Translations under genes and position numbers: made by a program
Part shown: in pieces, positions 25,948-34,048 of the stretch
How the letters are laid out: every line of letters begins with the position of its first letter
Position numbering within the stretch: the first letter of the stretch is position 1
The notes under the pieces: model-generated
The model's database searches: none
Seen by the model: only the letters and a program-made list of their open reading frames with translations
Told to the model about the DNA's origin: nothing
Assembly: GCA_002030015.1 (NCBI GenBank)
Contig: LQBH01000068.1
Location: 1 to 64,000 of the forward strand
Reading direction: 5' to 3'
Length of the DNA stretch: 64,000 nucleotides
Source: a delta proteobacterium MLS_D
GTDB taxonomy: Bacteria; Desulfobacterota; Syntrophia; Syntrophales; UBA2210

Positions 25948-27129
25948 ATGAAATTGCCGAAAAAGAAGCAGGATATAGTCGACGCTGCTTTTTCAGTACT
26001 TTCCCGAAAAGGGAAAAGGGCGACTATTGCTGAAATTGCCGGGGCCGCCGAAGTCAACGAATCCGCCATTTATTATTATTTCAAGGACAAAAGAGAACTT
26101 CTGTTTTATGCCGCCGGTGAATCGCTTCGGCGCAGAACCATCGACCTTCAACGCGAGCTCGAGGGCATCAGCGATCCAATAAGTCGCCTGAGTGCGTTGA
26201 TATGGTTTCAGCTTACCTATCACGACGACGAGCCCGGCTATGCCCGGTACAGTATTCTCGACTGCCGGGCCGACAGGGAATTTTTCCATCACGAAGCCTC
26301 AATCCACTTCATCAACTGGACACGCATAGTAAACACGATCCTCCTGGACGGCATTAACGAAGGAAGCTTTGTCCCGGAAATACCGTTCTCCGTCGTCAAC
26401 TCCATGATAATGGGTCTTATCGACATGGAGAATATTCAGGTGTTCACCGGACGCTGGAAGGGGAGCGCCAGGGATGATTTCGACGCAATTCTGTACCTGT
26501 TGCTTCCGGTGCTTACGGAGCCTTACAGTAAAAAGGACGGGGAACTGCAGGACGAACGGGAGCTGATTCTTCAGGCGGGAGAACGGGTATTCGCCGCGAG
26601 GGGTGTCGACCAGGTAAAAATCTCGGACATAGTGAAAGAATCGGGCTTGAACCAGGAAACGGTTCACAGCTGTTTCGGCAGTCCGGAAAATATCCTGTTG
26701 TCGGTTCTTCGCAGTCGATTCGCCGAAAACAGGTTCCGTATGCCGATTGCGGTGGAAAGCACGTCGCCATCGGAAAAACTGGTACGTTTCATTCGGGAAC
26801 ACTTTCTCTTTTTTCTGGGTGAGCCCTCTTTCGTCACCATTTTTCTTGCGGGGGGCATGTACAACGAAGATTTTTATTGTTCCAGTGACTATGAAGAATA
26901 CGAGGCCTATCTGGGTACGCTTGACGACATCCTGAATGAGGGAAAAGAGAAGGAATTGTTCCGTTCCGGCGTGGAAAACCGGGTGTTCATAAACCTGTTC
27001 AACGGCTGTTTCAGTCACCTCATGATACGCTGGCTGAACATGCCGCCGAGAAGTCATTTTGAAACGACCCGCATTATGCAGTGGGCAGTAAAGTTGCTGC
27101 TGCGGGCCGTGGAGGCGCCGAACGGGTGA
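25948..27129 (+). CDS. Tandem (double) TetR-family transcriptional regulator, paralogue of the one at 7011
   Basis: A 393-residue protein with two TetR units. The first helix-turn-helix (IAEIAGAAEVNESAIYYYF) lies near residues 25-45 and is canonical. The second unit starts around 200 (RELILQAGERVFAARGVDQV) and its recognition helix (LNQETVHSCF) is less canonical. The end GCFSHLMIRW matches GAFSHVAIRW of the 7011-8162 protein, so the two are paralogues. I prefer ATG 25948; GTG 25918 lacks a ribosome binding site. It converges on a membrane protein gene 16 bases away. The ligand is unknown. Confidence 0.82.
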   Translation: MKLPKKKQDIVDAAFSVLSRKGKRATIAEIAGAAEVNESAIYYYFKDKRELLFYAAGESLRRRTIDLQRELEGISDPISRLSALIWFQLTYHDDEPGYARYSILDCRADREFFHHEASIHFINWTRIVNTILLDGINEGSFVPEIPFSVVNSMIMGLIDMENIQVFTGRWKGSARDDFDAILYLLLPVLTEPYSKKDGELQDERELILQAGERVFAARGVDQVKISDIVKESGLNQETVHSCFGSPENILLSVLRSRFAENRFRMPIAVESTSPSEKLVRFIREHFLFFLGEPSFVTIFLAGGMYNEDFYCSSDYEEYEAYLGTLDDILNEGKEKELFRSGVENRVFINLFNGCFSHLMIRWLNMPPRSHFETTRIMQWAVKLLLRAVEAPNG

Positions 27130-27145
27130 AACGACGTCCAGCGTG

Positions 27146-27823
27146 CTATTTCTTCGCGGTTCCGGCCGGGCGCGTTTCACAACGGGAAGGGCCGGTTCTT
27201 CCGGTGAGTGACACCGCGATGATTACGAACGCCGCCACGGCGCCGGCAGCCATCGCGGCGATGTCCCGGGGATCGAAAATGCCGCGGCGGAAAAAGGCTT
27301 CCGTGTTCTCGAGGTAGGGGATACCTTCGAACCATCCCGGGACCAGTTTTGCGGCAATATCCTTGTATTTCTGTCCCAGCTCAAAAAGGGCATTCAGGCA
27401 GAACCAGAAAAAACAGATTGCCGCCGCCCCGCGCCTGGTCGGTCCAGCAAGTCCCGCGGTGATGAGCGAAAAAGAAAAGGAATGAATAAACCCGGGAAGA
27501 ACATGGCCGAACGTCCCGAAGAGCGCCGGCACGTCCCCGTGCAGGCTGAGCCATTCCAGGGATCGTTGAACGAAATACGTGTCATCAGGTGCACGGTCGA
27601 CAAGATACAACAAGACTCCGACGAACAGAGCGGCTATGCCGATCAGTGCCAGGCATGTCCTTGCTGTAACCGAGATTCTTTGTTCCACCGTTTCTTTTCT
27701 CCTGTTCACTTTTTCACACAAGAGCCTGTAATCGAATATCGTGGAGTCGGTGTTTTCAGGGACGGCGATCATGTTGTCGAAATGACGTTGAAAATACTCT
27801 GTTCCTTCAGGTCTTGTCAACAT
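27146..27823 (-). CDS. Multi-span membrane protein of unknown function
   Basis: A 225-residue protein with a 45-residue hydrophilic N-terminus and about four membrane helices (near 54-74, 105-122, 130-150, 184-206). HVLPGFIHSFSFSLITAGL and FFWFCLNALFELGQKY recall VanZ-like or teicoplanin-resistance-type membrane domains in layout only. Its start region faces the aroF promoter, so the two are divergent. I do not recognise a family. Confidence 0.65.
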   Translation of the reverse strand: MLTRPEGTEYFQRHFDNMIAVPENTDSTIFDYRLLCEKVNRRKETVEQRISVTARTCLALIGIAALFVGVLLYLVDRAPDDTYFVQRSLEWLSLHGDVPALFGTFGHVLPGFIHSFSFSLITAGLAGPTRRGAAAICFFWFCLNALFELGQKYKDIAAKLVPGWFEGIPYLENTEAFFRRGIFDPRDIAAMAAGAVAAFVIIAVSLTGRTGPSRCETRPAGTAKK

Positions 27824-27845
27824 TTACGAAATAGTAAAAATAATC

Positions 27846-27876
27846 TTGACTTTAATTTTGGTTTATGGTTTGTAAT
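27846..27876 (+). promoter_or_regulatory. Promoter for the aroF attenuator leader and ar operon
   Basis: TTGACT at 27846-27851 lies 17 to 19 bases before TTTGTA/TGTAAT (27869-27876). Transcription would start about 30 bases before the leader peptide ATG. Confidence 0.55.
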
Positions 27877-27914
27877 CACACGTAAATGAATGAAGACAGG
27901 TGAAGGATATCGCC

Positions 27915-28007
27915 ATGGGCGACCGTAACAGGGTAAACAGCATCTCTTTGTATTTCTGGTATTTTTATTTTACCTTACCGGTCTGCCCAGCCGCCAAGAG
28001 GATGTGA
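27915..28007 (+). CDS. aroF leader peptide with seven consecutive aromatic codons
   Basis: A 30-codon frame starting at ATG 27915 behind GAAGGA and ending at TGA 28005-28007. Codons 13-19 (27951-27971) read Tyr-Phe-Trp-Tyr-Phe-Tyr-Phe, so all three aromatic amino acids are represented, none of the seven being anything else. Downstream are two terminator hairpins and then aroF, the first enzyme of aromatic synthesis. This is the layout of classical amino acid attenuation: a ribosome stalling at the aromatic run when any charged aromatic tRNA is short would change folding of the leader. The peptide itself probably has no function. See the terminator entries for the RNA structures. Confidence 0.85.
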   Translation: MGDRNRVNSISLYFWYFYFTLPVCPAAKRM

Positions 28008-28052
28008 CACAGTTCATTTCATAAGCAAGTAAACGGCCATGGGGGAGATCGG
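27917..28052 (+). promoter_or_regulatory. aroF attenuator: candidate alternative pairings of the leader RNA
   Basis: Bases 27917-27925 (GGGCGACCG) can pair with 27979-27988 (CGGTCTGCCC, one bulged T), enclosing the aromatic codons. Bases 27978-27988 can instead pair with 28042-28052, 10 of 11 positions, which reaches into the first terminator and its loop. A ribosome stalled on the aromatic run would cover the first partner and free the second. This was done by eye, without folding energies. Confidence 0.5.
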
Positions 28053-28080
28053 GAGGATCGTCGCCATGGCCGTTTTTTTT
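28031..28080 (+). terminator. aroF attenuator terminator 1
   Basis: A perfect 12-bp stem (28031-28042 with 28064-28075) with a 21-base loop is followed by eight T (28073-28080). It lies 23 bases after the leader peptide stop and before aroF. Confidence 0.85.
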
Positions 28081-28082
28081 GG

Positions 28083-28123
28083 GGCCGTGACGCTGAGACG
28101 AGTATCTCGCACGGCCTTTTTTT
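28083..28123 (+). terminator. aroF attenuator terminator 2
   Basis: GGCCGTG (28083-28089) pairs with CACGGCC (28110-28116), with an inner GAGA/TCTC stem, followed by seven T. Its arms repeat those of terminator 1 (ACGGCC and GGCCGT), so cross-pairing between the two hairpins is possible. It ends 25 bases before the aroF start. Confidence 0.8.
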
Positions 28124-28148
28124 ATTACGGAAAAGGAGGAATTAGACC

Positions 28149-29177
28149 GTGATCATTGTCATGAAAAAAAACGCCACGCAGGAACAGATTGCACGAACCG
28201 TGGAATGGATTGAGTCCGTTGGGTACCGGCCGCATCCATCACACGGCGTTGAGCGGACTATCATCGGAGCGGTGGGAGATGCCCGTGTTCCCGAGCACAT
28301 CAAGGTTATCGAACAGCTCTCGGGTGTCGAGAAGGCCATTCCCATTCTCAAGCCTTACAAGCTGGCAAGCCGTGAATTTTGTGGCGACGACACGGTGATA
28401 CAGGTGGAAAACGTCGAAATCGGTGGCCCGCGCTTCGTCGTTATTACCGGTCCCTGCTCGATTGAAGGAGAAGAGCAGATCATGGAAAGTGCCTATATCG
28501 CAAAAAAGGGAGGGGCCGATATTCTCAGGGGAGGGGCCTTCAAGCCGAGGACGTCGCCCTATAGTTTCCAGGGTATGGGAGAAGAGGGACTGAAGCTGTT
28601 GCGCAAGGCCGGTGACAGCGTGGGTCTTCCTGTCATCACGGAAGTGCTCAACACGGAAGAGGCTGATATCGTAGCCGAGTACGCCGATATTCTTCAAATA
28701 GGCGCACGGAATGTACAGAATTTCGCGTTGTTGAAAAGGGTAGGCAAGAGCAAAAAGCCAGTGCTTCTCAAGCGGGGCATGATGACCACCATCGAAGAAC
28801 TGCTCATGTCGGCGGAATACATTCTGTCGTCGGGCAATGACAATGTCATTCTCTGCGAGCGGGGGATACGCACATTCGAGACGGCGACCAGAAACACGCT
28901 CGACATAAGCGCCGTTCCCGTGTTGAAGGAATTGACCCACCTGCCGGTCATGGTCGATCCCAGCCATGCCGCGGGTGCCTGGAAACTCGTTCTGCCCCTC
29001 TCCAGGGGGGCACTGGCCGTGGGTGCCGACGGCATCATGATAGAAATGCATCCCCGGCCGGAACAGGCGGTTTCTGACGGTATGCAGTCTTTGAAACCGG
29101 AGCGTTACTACGCGTTTATGGACGAGATACGAAGGATAGAGAGTCTTATTCGACCGCTGTCAGAGGTGGGACGATGA
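28149..29177 (+). CDS. aroF: 3-deoxy-7-phosphoheptulonate (DAHP) synthase
   Basis: A 342-residue type I-beta DAHP synthase with an N-terminal ferredoxin-like regulatory domain (about 1-70, MIIVMKKNATQEQI) as in Thermotoga, then the KDPG/DAHP barrel. It joins phosphoenolpyruvate and erythrose-4-phosphate, the entry step of the shikimate pathway. Visible barrel motifs are GPCSIEGEEQ, GGAFKPRTSPYSFQG, KRGMMTTIEE, CERGIRTFE and DPSHAAG. The N-terminal domain in known homologues binds aromatic end products, so allosteric control may add to attenuation. It starts at GTG 28149 with AGGAGG upstream, and overlaps aroB by four bases. It heads the aromatic supercluster. Confidence 0.95.
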   Translation: MIIVMKKNATQEQIARTVEWIESVGYRPHPSHGVERTIIGAVGDARVPEHIKVIEQLSGVEKAIPILKPYKLASREFCGDDTVIQVENVEIGGPRFVVITGPCSIEGEEQIMESAYIAKKGGADILRGGAFKPRTSPYSFQGMGEEGLKLLRKAGDSVGLPVITEVLNTEEADIVAEYADILQIGARNVQNFALLKRVGKSKKPVLLKRGMMTTIEELLMSAEYILSSGNDNVILCERGIRTFETATRNTLDISAVPVLKELTHLPVMVDPSHAAGAWKLVLPLSRGALAVGADGIMIEMHPRPEQAVSDGMQSLKPERYYAFMDEIRRIESLIRPLSEVGR

Positions 29178-30268
29178 AACGGATCAAGGTGGCGCTTACG
29201 AGACGAACCAACAGTTCGTACGAGATAATCATCGGGCGAGACATTATTGATCGTGCCGGCATGATTTTCGCGAAGAAGGCGTTCGCGCGGCGGATGATCG
29301 TGATTGCCGATTCGAACGTGTCTGCCCGGTATGGTGGAAGTCTTGTGAATCTTCTGAACGAGTTGTCCGTGCCCGCCGAGCTCGTTGAATTCCCCGCCGG
29401 CGAAGAGTCCAAGACCATGGAGACGGCTCTTCGAATCGCGGCCGATCTTGTGGAACGGAGAGCGGACAGGACAACGGGTCTTGTCGCGCTGGGCGGAGGC
29501 GTGACGGGGGATCTGGCGGGATTTGTCGCGTCGATTTACATGAGGTCGGTGCCGCTTGTCCAGATTCCGACGACGCTTATCGCCCAGGTGGATAGCAGTG
29601 TCGGCGGAAAAACCGGCGTCGATTTTGCGGGAGGCAAAAATTTGCTCGGTGTTTTTCACCAGCCGAAAATGGTAATTGTCGATCTTGCCTGCCTGGACAC
29701 GCTGCCCGATGCGGAATTCAAGAACGGCCTGGCTGAGGTCGTTAAATACGGCGTTATCGACGACGCAGAGCTCTTCAGTGACCTTGAACAAGAAAGCGAC
29801 GAGGTCGCGGCCCGTTCGCCCGAGGTGATGTTGAATGTTATCGAGCGCTGTCTCACCATCAAGAAAAAAATCGTCGAGATCGACGAATATGATGTGGGAC
29901 TGCGTCGCATTTTGAATTACGGTCACACGATCGGGCACGCCATCGAGGCCGCCTCGGATTACCGTATAAGTCACGGCACCGCGGTGGCAACAGGCATGGC
30001 CGCAGAAGCACGCATATCGGAGAAAAAGGGATACCTGGCGGCGGGTGACCGCGAAAGGATAGAAGGCCTGCTTGACAGACTGGGGCTGGAATGGCGATTC
30101 CCCGCAGAAATAGACGTTCGCGACGTGGTGGGCAAAGTCGGCGTGGACAAAAAACGTCAGGGTGAAACCATTCCCTTCGTGCTCGTTAAGCGAATCGGCG
30201 TTCCGTTCATCAACGGTTCCGTAGACGAGGGAATGATCGCGGAAACCATCGAGGAGATGAAAGCATGA
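29174..30268 (+). CDS. aroB: 3-dehydroquinate synthase
   Basis: A 364-residue AroB, converting DAHP to 3-dehydroquinate with NAD and a divalent metal. The NAD-binding GGGVTGDLAGFVASIYMRS (about 107-126) and the VDSSVGGKTGVDFAGGKNLLG segment are diagnostic. Metal ligands sit in NGLAEVVKYG and in NYGHTIGHAIE. Its ATG overlaps the aroF stop (ATGA) and its own stop overlaps pheA the same way, so expression is coupled. Confidence 0.96.
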   Translation: MKRIKVALTRRTNSSYEIIIGRDIIDRAGMIFAKKAFARRMIVIADSNVSARYGGSLVNLLNELSVPAELVEFPAGEESKTMETALRIAADLVERRADRTTGLVALGGGVTGDLAGFVASIYMRSVPLVQIPTTLIAQVDSSVGGKTGVDFAGGKNLLGVFHQPKMVIVDLACLDTLPDAEFKNGLAEVVKYGVIDDAELFSDLEQESDEVAARSPEVMLNVIERCLTIKKKIVEIDEYDVGLRRILNYGHTIGHAIEAASDYRISHGTAVATGMAAEARISEKKGYLAAGDRERIEGLLDRLGLEWRFPAEIDVRDVVGKVGVDKKRQGETIPFVLVKRIGVPFINGSVDEGMIAETIEEMKA

Positions 30269-31347
30269 CGGATCAATCGTTGGATGAACTGCGGTCACGC
30301 CTCCATGAAATGGACCGGCGCGTCGTCGAACTGCTCAACGAGCGGGCCCGTCTGTCGATCGCCGTGGGTGAATACAAACGTTCTGAAAGCATCGGCATCT
30401 ATGACCCCGCCCGCGAAGAACGGATCATCGCATGTATCGAGGAAATGAACGGGGGGCCTCTTCCGAACGACGCTCTGAAAGCTATTTATCGTGAAATATT
30501 CTCAGCCTCGCGGAACCTGCAGAAGCCCTTTTCCGTGGCATATCTCGGTCCCGAGGCGTCCTTTACGCACCAGGCTGCGCGGCGTCGTTTCGGAACGAAC
30601 ACCGCTATGATTTCCCAGCCGACGGTATTCGACGTCTTTGAGGCGCTTCAGCGCGGCGAGGCGTCCTGCGGTGTTGTTCCGGTGGAAAATTCACTGGAAG
30701 GATCGGTCAAGATGACGCTGGACAACCTTATATCCACGACCCTGAGCATCGTAGGTGAGATTTTCCTTCCCGTCAGTCACTGCCTGCTTTCCCGTGCGGG
30801 CCGGCTCGACGAGATACGGACCGTTTACTCTCATCCTCAGGCGCTCGCCCAGTGCCGGCGATGGCTCAGGGAAAACCTGCCGAACTGCGTGCTTCGCGAG
30901 GAGGAAAGCACTGCCTGTGCGGCCCGGCACGCGTTCGAAGAACCGTCGGCCGCCGCCGTCGCCTCACGTGAGGCCGCCGACGCGTATGGTCTTTCAGTTC
31001 TCGCGTCGGCCGTGGAGGATCACCGGTCGAACGTGACCAGGTTTCTCGTCATAAGCAACACGAAAACGGAGGCGACCGGACGAGACAAAACTTCGGTCCT
31101 GTTCGCAAGCCGCCATGAACCGGGATCCTTGCTTGGATCCTTAAAACCCTTTGCCGACCAGGGGATTAATCTCACCAGGATCGTGTCGCACCCGATGCGG
31201 GAACGTGCCTGGGAATATCTCTTCTTCGTCGATTTTATCGGGCATGCTGACGAAAAGCGTGTATCATCCTGCCTGGAAGAGCTGAAACGGGAATGTACCT
31301 GGGTGAAGGTGCTCGGTTCCTATCCTGCTGAGGAGACTTTGCCGTGA
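30265..31347 (+). CDS. pheA: Bifunctional chorismate mutase / prephenate dehydratase
   Basis: A 360-residue P-protein. The AroQ chorismate mutase domain is at 1-85 (DELRSRLHEMDRRVVELLNERARL), the prephenate dehydratase domain at about 90-265 with the catalytic NVTRF at 256-260, and a C-terminal ACT domain at 275-355. The ACT domain's Phe-binding motifs are altered: GALx becomes GSLLGSL, and ESRP reads VSHP at 307-310. It makes phenylpyruvate for Phe. Finding it inside a shikimate operon, between aroB and aroD, fits supply of the Phe branch together with chorismate. Confidence 0.94.
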   Translation: MTDQSLDELRSRLHEMDRRVVELLNERARLSIAVGEYKRSESIGIYDPAREERIIACIEEMNGGPLPNDALKAIYREIFSASRNLQKPFSVAYLGPEASFTHQAARRRFGTNTAMISQPTVFDVFEALQRGEASCGVVPVENSLEGSVKMTLDNLISTTLSIVGEIFLPVSHCLLSRAGRLDEIRTVYSHPQALAQCRRWLRENLPNCVLREEESTACAARHAFEEPSAAAVASREAADAYGLSVLASAVEDHRSNVTRFLVISNTKTEATGRDKTSVLFASRHEPGSLLGSLKPFADQGINLTRIVSHPMRERAWEYLFFVDFIGHADEKRVSSCLEELKRECTWVKVLGSYPAEETLP

Positions 31348-31363
31348 TCTGCCTGTCTCGCTC

Positions 31364-31990
31364 ATGAAGCGGTCCTTTACCGAGGCCGACCTGGTGGAGT
31401 TGCGGATCGACGGCGCGGCCGAAGTGGACCTTCCGATGCTTCTGGCGGCCAGAACGGGACCCGTTCTTGTTACAAACAGGAGCCGTTCCGAGGGAGGATT
31501 GTTCTCGGGAAGCGACGGGGAACGATGCGTTCCGCTCCTTGCGGCAGTCGACTTGGGCGCCGAGTACGTGGACGTTGAAATGAATACCCGTCGCGATTGT
31601 GTGCGTAGAATCGTTCAGCGGGCGTCGGAGCGGGGCGGACGGACGAAGGTTGTGCTGTCATATCACGATTTCGCGGGAACGCCTTCAGACAGTCGCCTTC
31701 GGGACGTGGTCGACGAAGCGTTCTCCCTGGAATGTCACATGGTGAAGATTGCGACGACGGCGGCGACGGAAGAGGACAATCTCCGCATTCTCCGGCTGGT
31801 AGCTGAAACGACGCGACAAAACAGGCTCATAACGGCATTCTGCATGGGAAAGTTGGGGAAAATAAGCCGGATTGCGGCACCGTTCTTCGGTTCCGCAATC
31901 AGCTTCGCCTGCCTCGAGAAGGGCGCTGAGACGGCACCCGGGCAGTTTACCGCGGCGGAACTGAAAACACTGTCAGGAATGATTACATGA
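31364..31990 (+). CDS. aroD: 3-dehydroquinate dehydratase, type I, with short N-terminus
   Basis: A 208-residue AroD, shorter than the usual 220-250. The catalytic and binding residues are present: the ELR of ADLVELRID (10-18), VDVEMN, the histidine in LSYHDF, the Schiff-base lysine in MVKIATT and MGKLGKISR. The first beta strand (IICVSLM-like) is missing from the ATG 31364 form. A GTG at 31344 overlapping the pheA stop encodes MICLS in another frame, so either a one-base error or a real frameshift separates the true start from the body. The neighbours all overlap by four bases, which supports that earlier start. Confidence 0.85.
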   Translation: MKRSFTEADLVELRIDGAAEVDLPMLLAARTGPVLVTNRSRSEGGLFSGSDGERCVPLLAAVDLGAEYVDVEMNTRRDCVRRIVQRASERGGRTKVVLSYHDFAGTPSDSRLRDVVDEAFSLECHMVKIATTAATEEDNLRILRLVAETTRQNRLITAFCMGKLGKISRIAAPFFGSAISFACLEKGAETAPGQFTAAELKTLSGMIT

Positions 31991-32796
31991 AAACGTACGC
32001 CCTGTTTGGAAGTCCCATCGGCCACAGCCTTTCTCCCGCCATGCACGGAGCGGCATTCGCCGCAGCGGGTGTCGACGCGTGTTTCAGGACCTTCGAGACG
32101 GACCGGGCGTTCGAGGTGCGTCACATCGTCGAGGAGGAGGACGTGGCAGGCGCCTGTGTCACGATTCCGCTCAAGGTATCTCTTCTCGAGGTTCTGGACG
32201 AAGTCGGCGACGCGGCGCGTCGCATCGGTGCGGTGAACACGATCATCAGGCGGGGGAATCGTCTGCGCGGTGAGAACACGGACTGGATCGGCATCGCCCG
32301 GTCACTCGAAAAACTGATGGGACCCATAGCGGGAAAGCGCTTCCTGGTTCTGGGGGCCGGCGGAACGGCCCGGGCGGCATTGCACGCCGTGCTCAGCGGC
32401 GATGGAAACGCCGTGATTTCGAGTCGCAGGTACGACCCTGCCCGCCTGCTGGCGGAGGAGTTTTCCTGCGAGGTCCTGCCGCACGAACAGCTTGATATGA
32501 TTCGAGCGGATTGCTGTATTAACACGACTCCTGTTGGAATGAGAAATTACGACGAGGGAATACCGATCGACAGGACCATGCTTCACCGTTTCCGGTGGGT
32601 ATTCGACGTCATATACACTCCCCGTGTGACAAGGCTGGTTCGGGAGGCGCGGGAAGAGGGATGCACCGCCGCGGGAGGTCTCGACATGTTTGTCTACCAG
32701 GGCGCGGAACAGTTCCGCCTCTGGACGGGCCTGGAGCCGCCCGTCGAAGTTATGGCGGACGCCGCCGGGAGGATGCTCGACTGTGAAGGAAATTAA
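31987..32796 (+). CDS. aroE: Shikimate dehydrogenase
   Basis: A 269-residue NADP-dependent enzyme reducing 3-dehydroshikimate to shikimate. The shikimate-binding start ALFGSPIGHSLSPAMH (about 4-19), the catalytic lysine in TIPLKVSLLE, the NTD of RGENTDWIG and the nucleotide motif LVLGAGGTARAAL (about 118-130) are all present. Its ATG overlaps the aroD stop by four bases. Confidence 0.95.
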   Translation: MKTYALFGSPIGHSLSPAMHGAAFAAAGVDACFRTFETDRAFEVRHIVEEEDVAGACVTIPLKVSLLEVLDEVGDAARRIGAVNTIIRRGNRLRGENTDWIGIARSLEKLMGPIAGKRFLVLGAGGTARAALHAVLSGDGNAVISSRRYDPARLLAEEFSCEVLPHEQLDMIRADCCINTTPVGMRNYDEGIPIDRTMLHRFRWVFDVIYTPRVTRLVREAREEGCTAAGGLDMFVYQGAEQFRLWTGLEPPVEVMADAAGRMLDCEGN

Positions 32797-34048
32797 AAAA
32801 ATACATTTGCTGGATGCCGTTGTTTCCGTGCCGGGATCGAAAAGCTATACCCAGCGGGCGCTCGTGGCGGCGGCCCTCGCCGAAGGAACGTCCCGTCTTC
32901 GCAACTGCCTCGATTCGGAGGACACGAACCTGCTGGCCCGGGCCTTGCGCATTCTGGGCGCGGATATCAGCCCCCTGGCAGGCGAGACCCTCGTTCGGGG
33001 AACAGGGGGACGGTTGCAGATGTCAGTGGAACCACTCTACCTCGGAAACAACGGTACGGGATTCAGGTTTCTTACGGCAGTAACATCCCTGTGCGATGGA
33101 CCCGCCGTTATCGACGGAGATTCACGGCTCCGCGAACGGCCGGTGGGGATTCTGGTCGACGCGGTCAACGCCGCCGGGGGAAACTGCGCCAGTCTCCGCC
33201 GCAGCGGTTACCCGCCGGTCAGGAACAGTGGCGGAGGTCTCAGGGGTGGCAGGGTCCGTTTCGGCGACAGCGACAGCAGCCAGTACATATCGGCCCTTCT
33301 CCTGACGGCGCCCTACGCATCGGAAGACCTGATCGTCGAACTGGAGGGCCGGGTGCCGTCGCTGCCTTATGTCGATATGACGCTCGAGGTTATGCGCCGT
33401 TTCGGCGTCGACGTGAAGACGCTGGAAAACCGCCGCTTTCTCGTTCCGGCTTCCGGCGGATACCGGGCTTCGGAATTCCTCGTTGAGGGAGATGCTTCCA
33501 GTGCTTCCTATTTTTTTCTCGCCGCCGCTATCTGTGGAGGACGGGTTCGGGTGAAAAATATTGATGGGAACGGCGGCCAGGGAGACCTTGGTATACTGAA
33601 TATCCTGGTTGAACTGGGGTGCTCGGTCAGGCGGGATAACGAGGGCATTGAGGTGGAAGGCGGTCCCCTGGCTGAGGGCGAGCGGCGGTACGACCTGTCA
33701 GCCATGCCCGACATGGTTCCTGGTCTCGCCGTACTCATGGCGTTCAGGCGGGGACGGACGACCATAGGCAATGTTTCCCACCTGCGGATCAAGGAAAGCG
33801 ATCGGCTGGCGGCCCTGACGACGGAATTAAACCGGGTCGGAATCGACGCGCGTGAAACGGAAGACGGTCTTGTCATCGAAGGAGGGACGCCCCGCGGAGC
33901 GGAAATACAAACTTACGGCGATCACAGGATCGCCATGAGTTTCGCCGTTGCGGGCTTGCGGACCGGGGACATGAAAGTTGTCGGAGAAGGATGCGTGGTG
34001 AAGTCTTTTCCGACTTTCTGGACAGTGCTGGAGGAACTGTCGCCATGA
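32783..34048 (+). CDS. aroA: 3-phosphoshikimate 1-carboxyvinyltransferase (EPSP synthase)
   Basis: A 421-residue EPSP synthase. The diagnostic motifs are VPGSKSYTQRALVAAAL (about 14-30), the YLGNNGTGFRFLTA segment (usually LGNAGTAMR), GDSRLRERPVG and RIKESDRLAAL near the C-terminus. I chose GTG 32783 since GGGAGGA lies upstream and the product then starts at the normal family position; the frame is open further back inside aroE. It overlaps aroE by 14 bases and aroK by four. Whether it is glyphosate-tolerant cannot be judged, but the GNNGTG variant of the usual GNAGTA motif sits in the inhibitor pocket. Confidence 0.94.
   Translation: MKEIKKIHLLDAVVSVPGSKSYTQRALVAAALAEGTSRLRNCLDSEDTNLLARALRILGADISPLAGETLVRGTGGRLQMSVEPLYLGNNGTGFRFLTAVTSLCDGPAVIDGDSRLRERPVGILVDAVNAAGGNCASLRRSGYPPVRNSGGGLRGGRVRFGDSDSSQYISALLLTAPYASEDLIVELEGRVPSLPYVDMTLEVMRRFGVDVKTLENRRFLVPASGGYRASEFLVEGDASSASYFFLAAAICGGRVRVKNIDGNGGQGDLGILNILVELGCSVRRDNEGIEVEGGPLAEGERRYDLSAMPDMVPGLAVLMAFRRGRTTIGNVSHLRIKESDRLAALTTELNRVGIDARETEDGLVIEGGTPRGAEIQTYGDHRIAMSFAVAGLRTGDMKVVGEGCVVKSFPTFWTVLEELSP

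Noticed and set aside
32690-32782. Upstream extension of aroA
   Set aside because: The added residues overlap aroE out of frame and do not belong to EPSP synthases; GTG 32783 has a ribosome binding site and gives the normal length.
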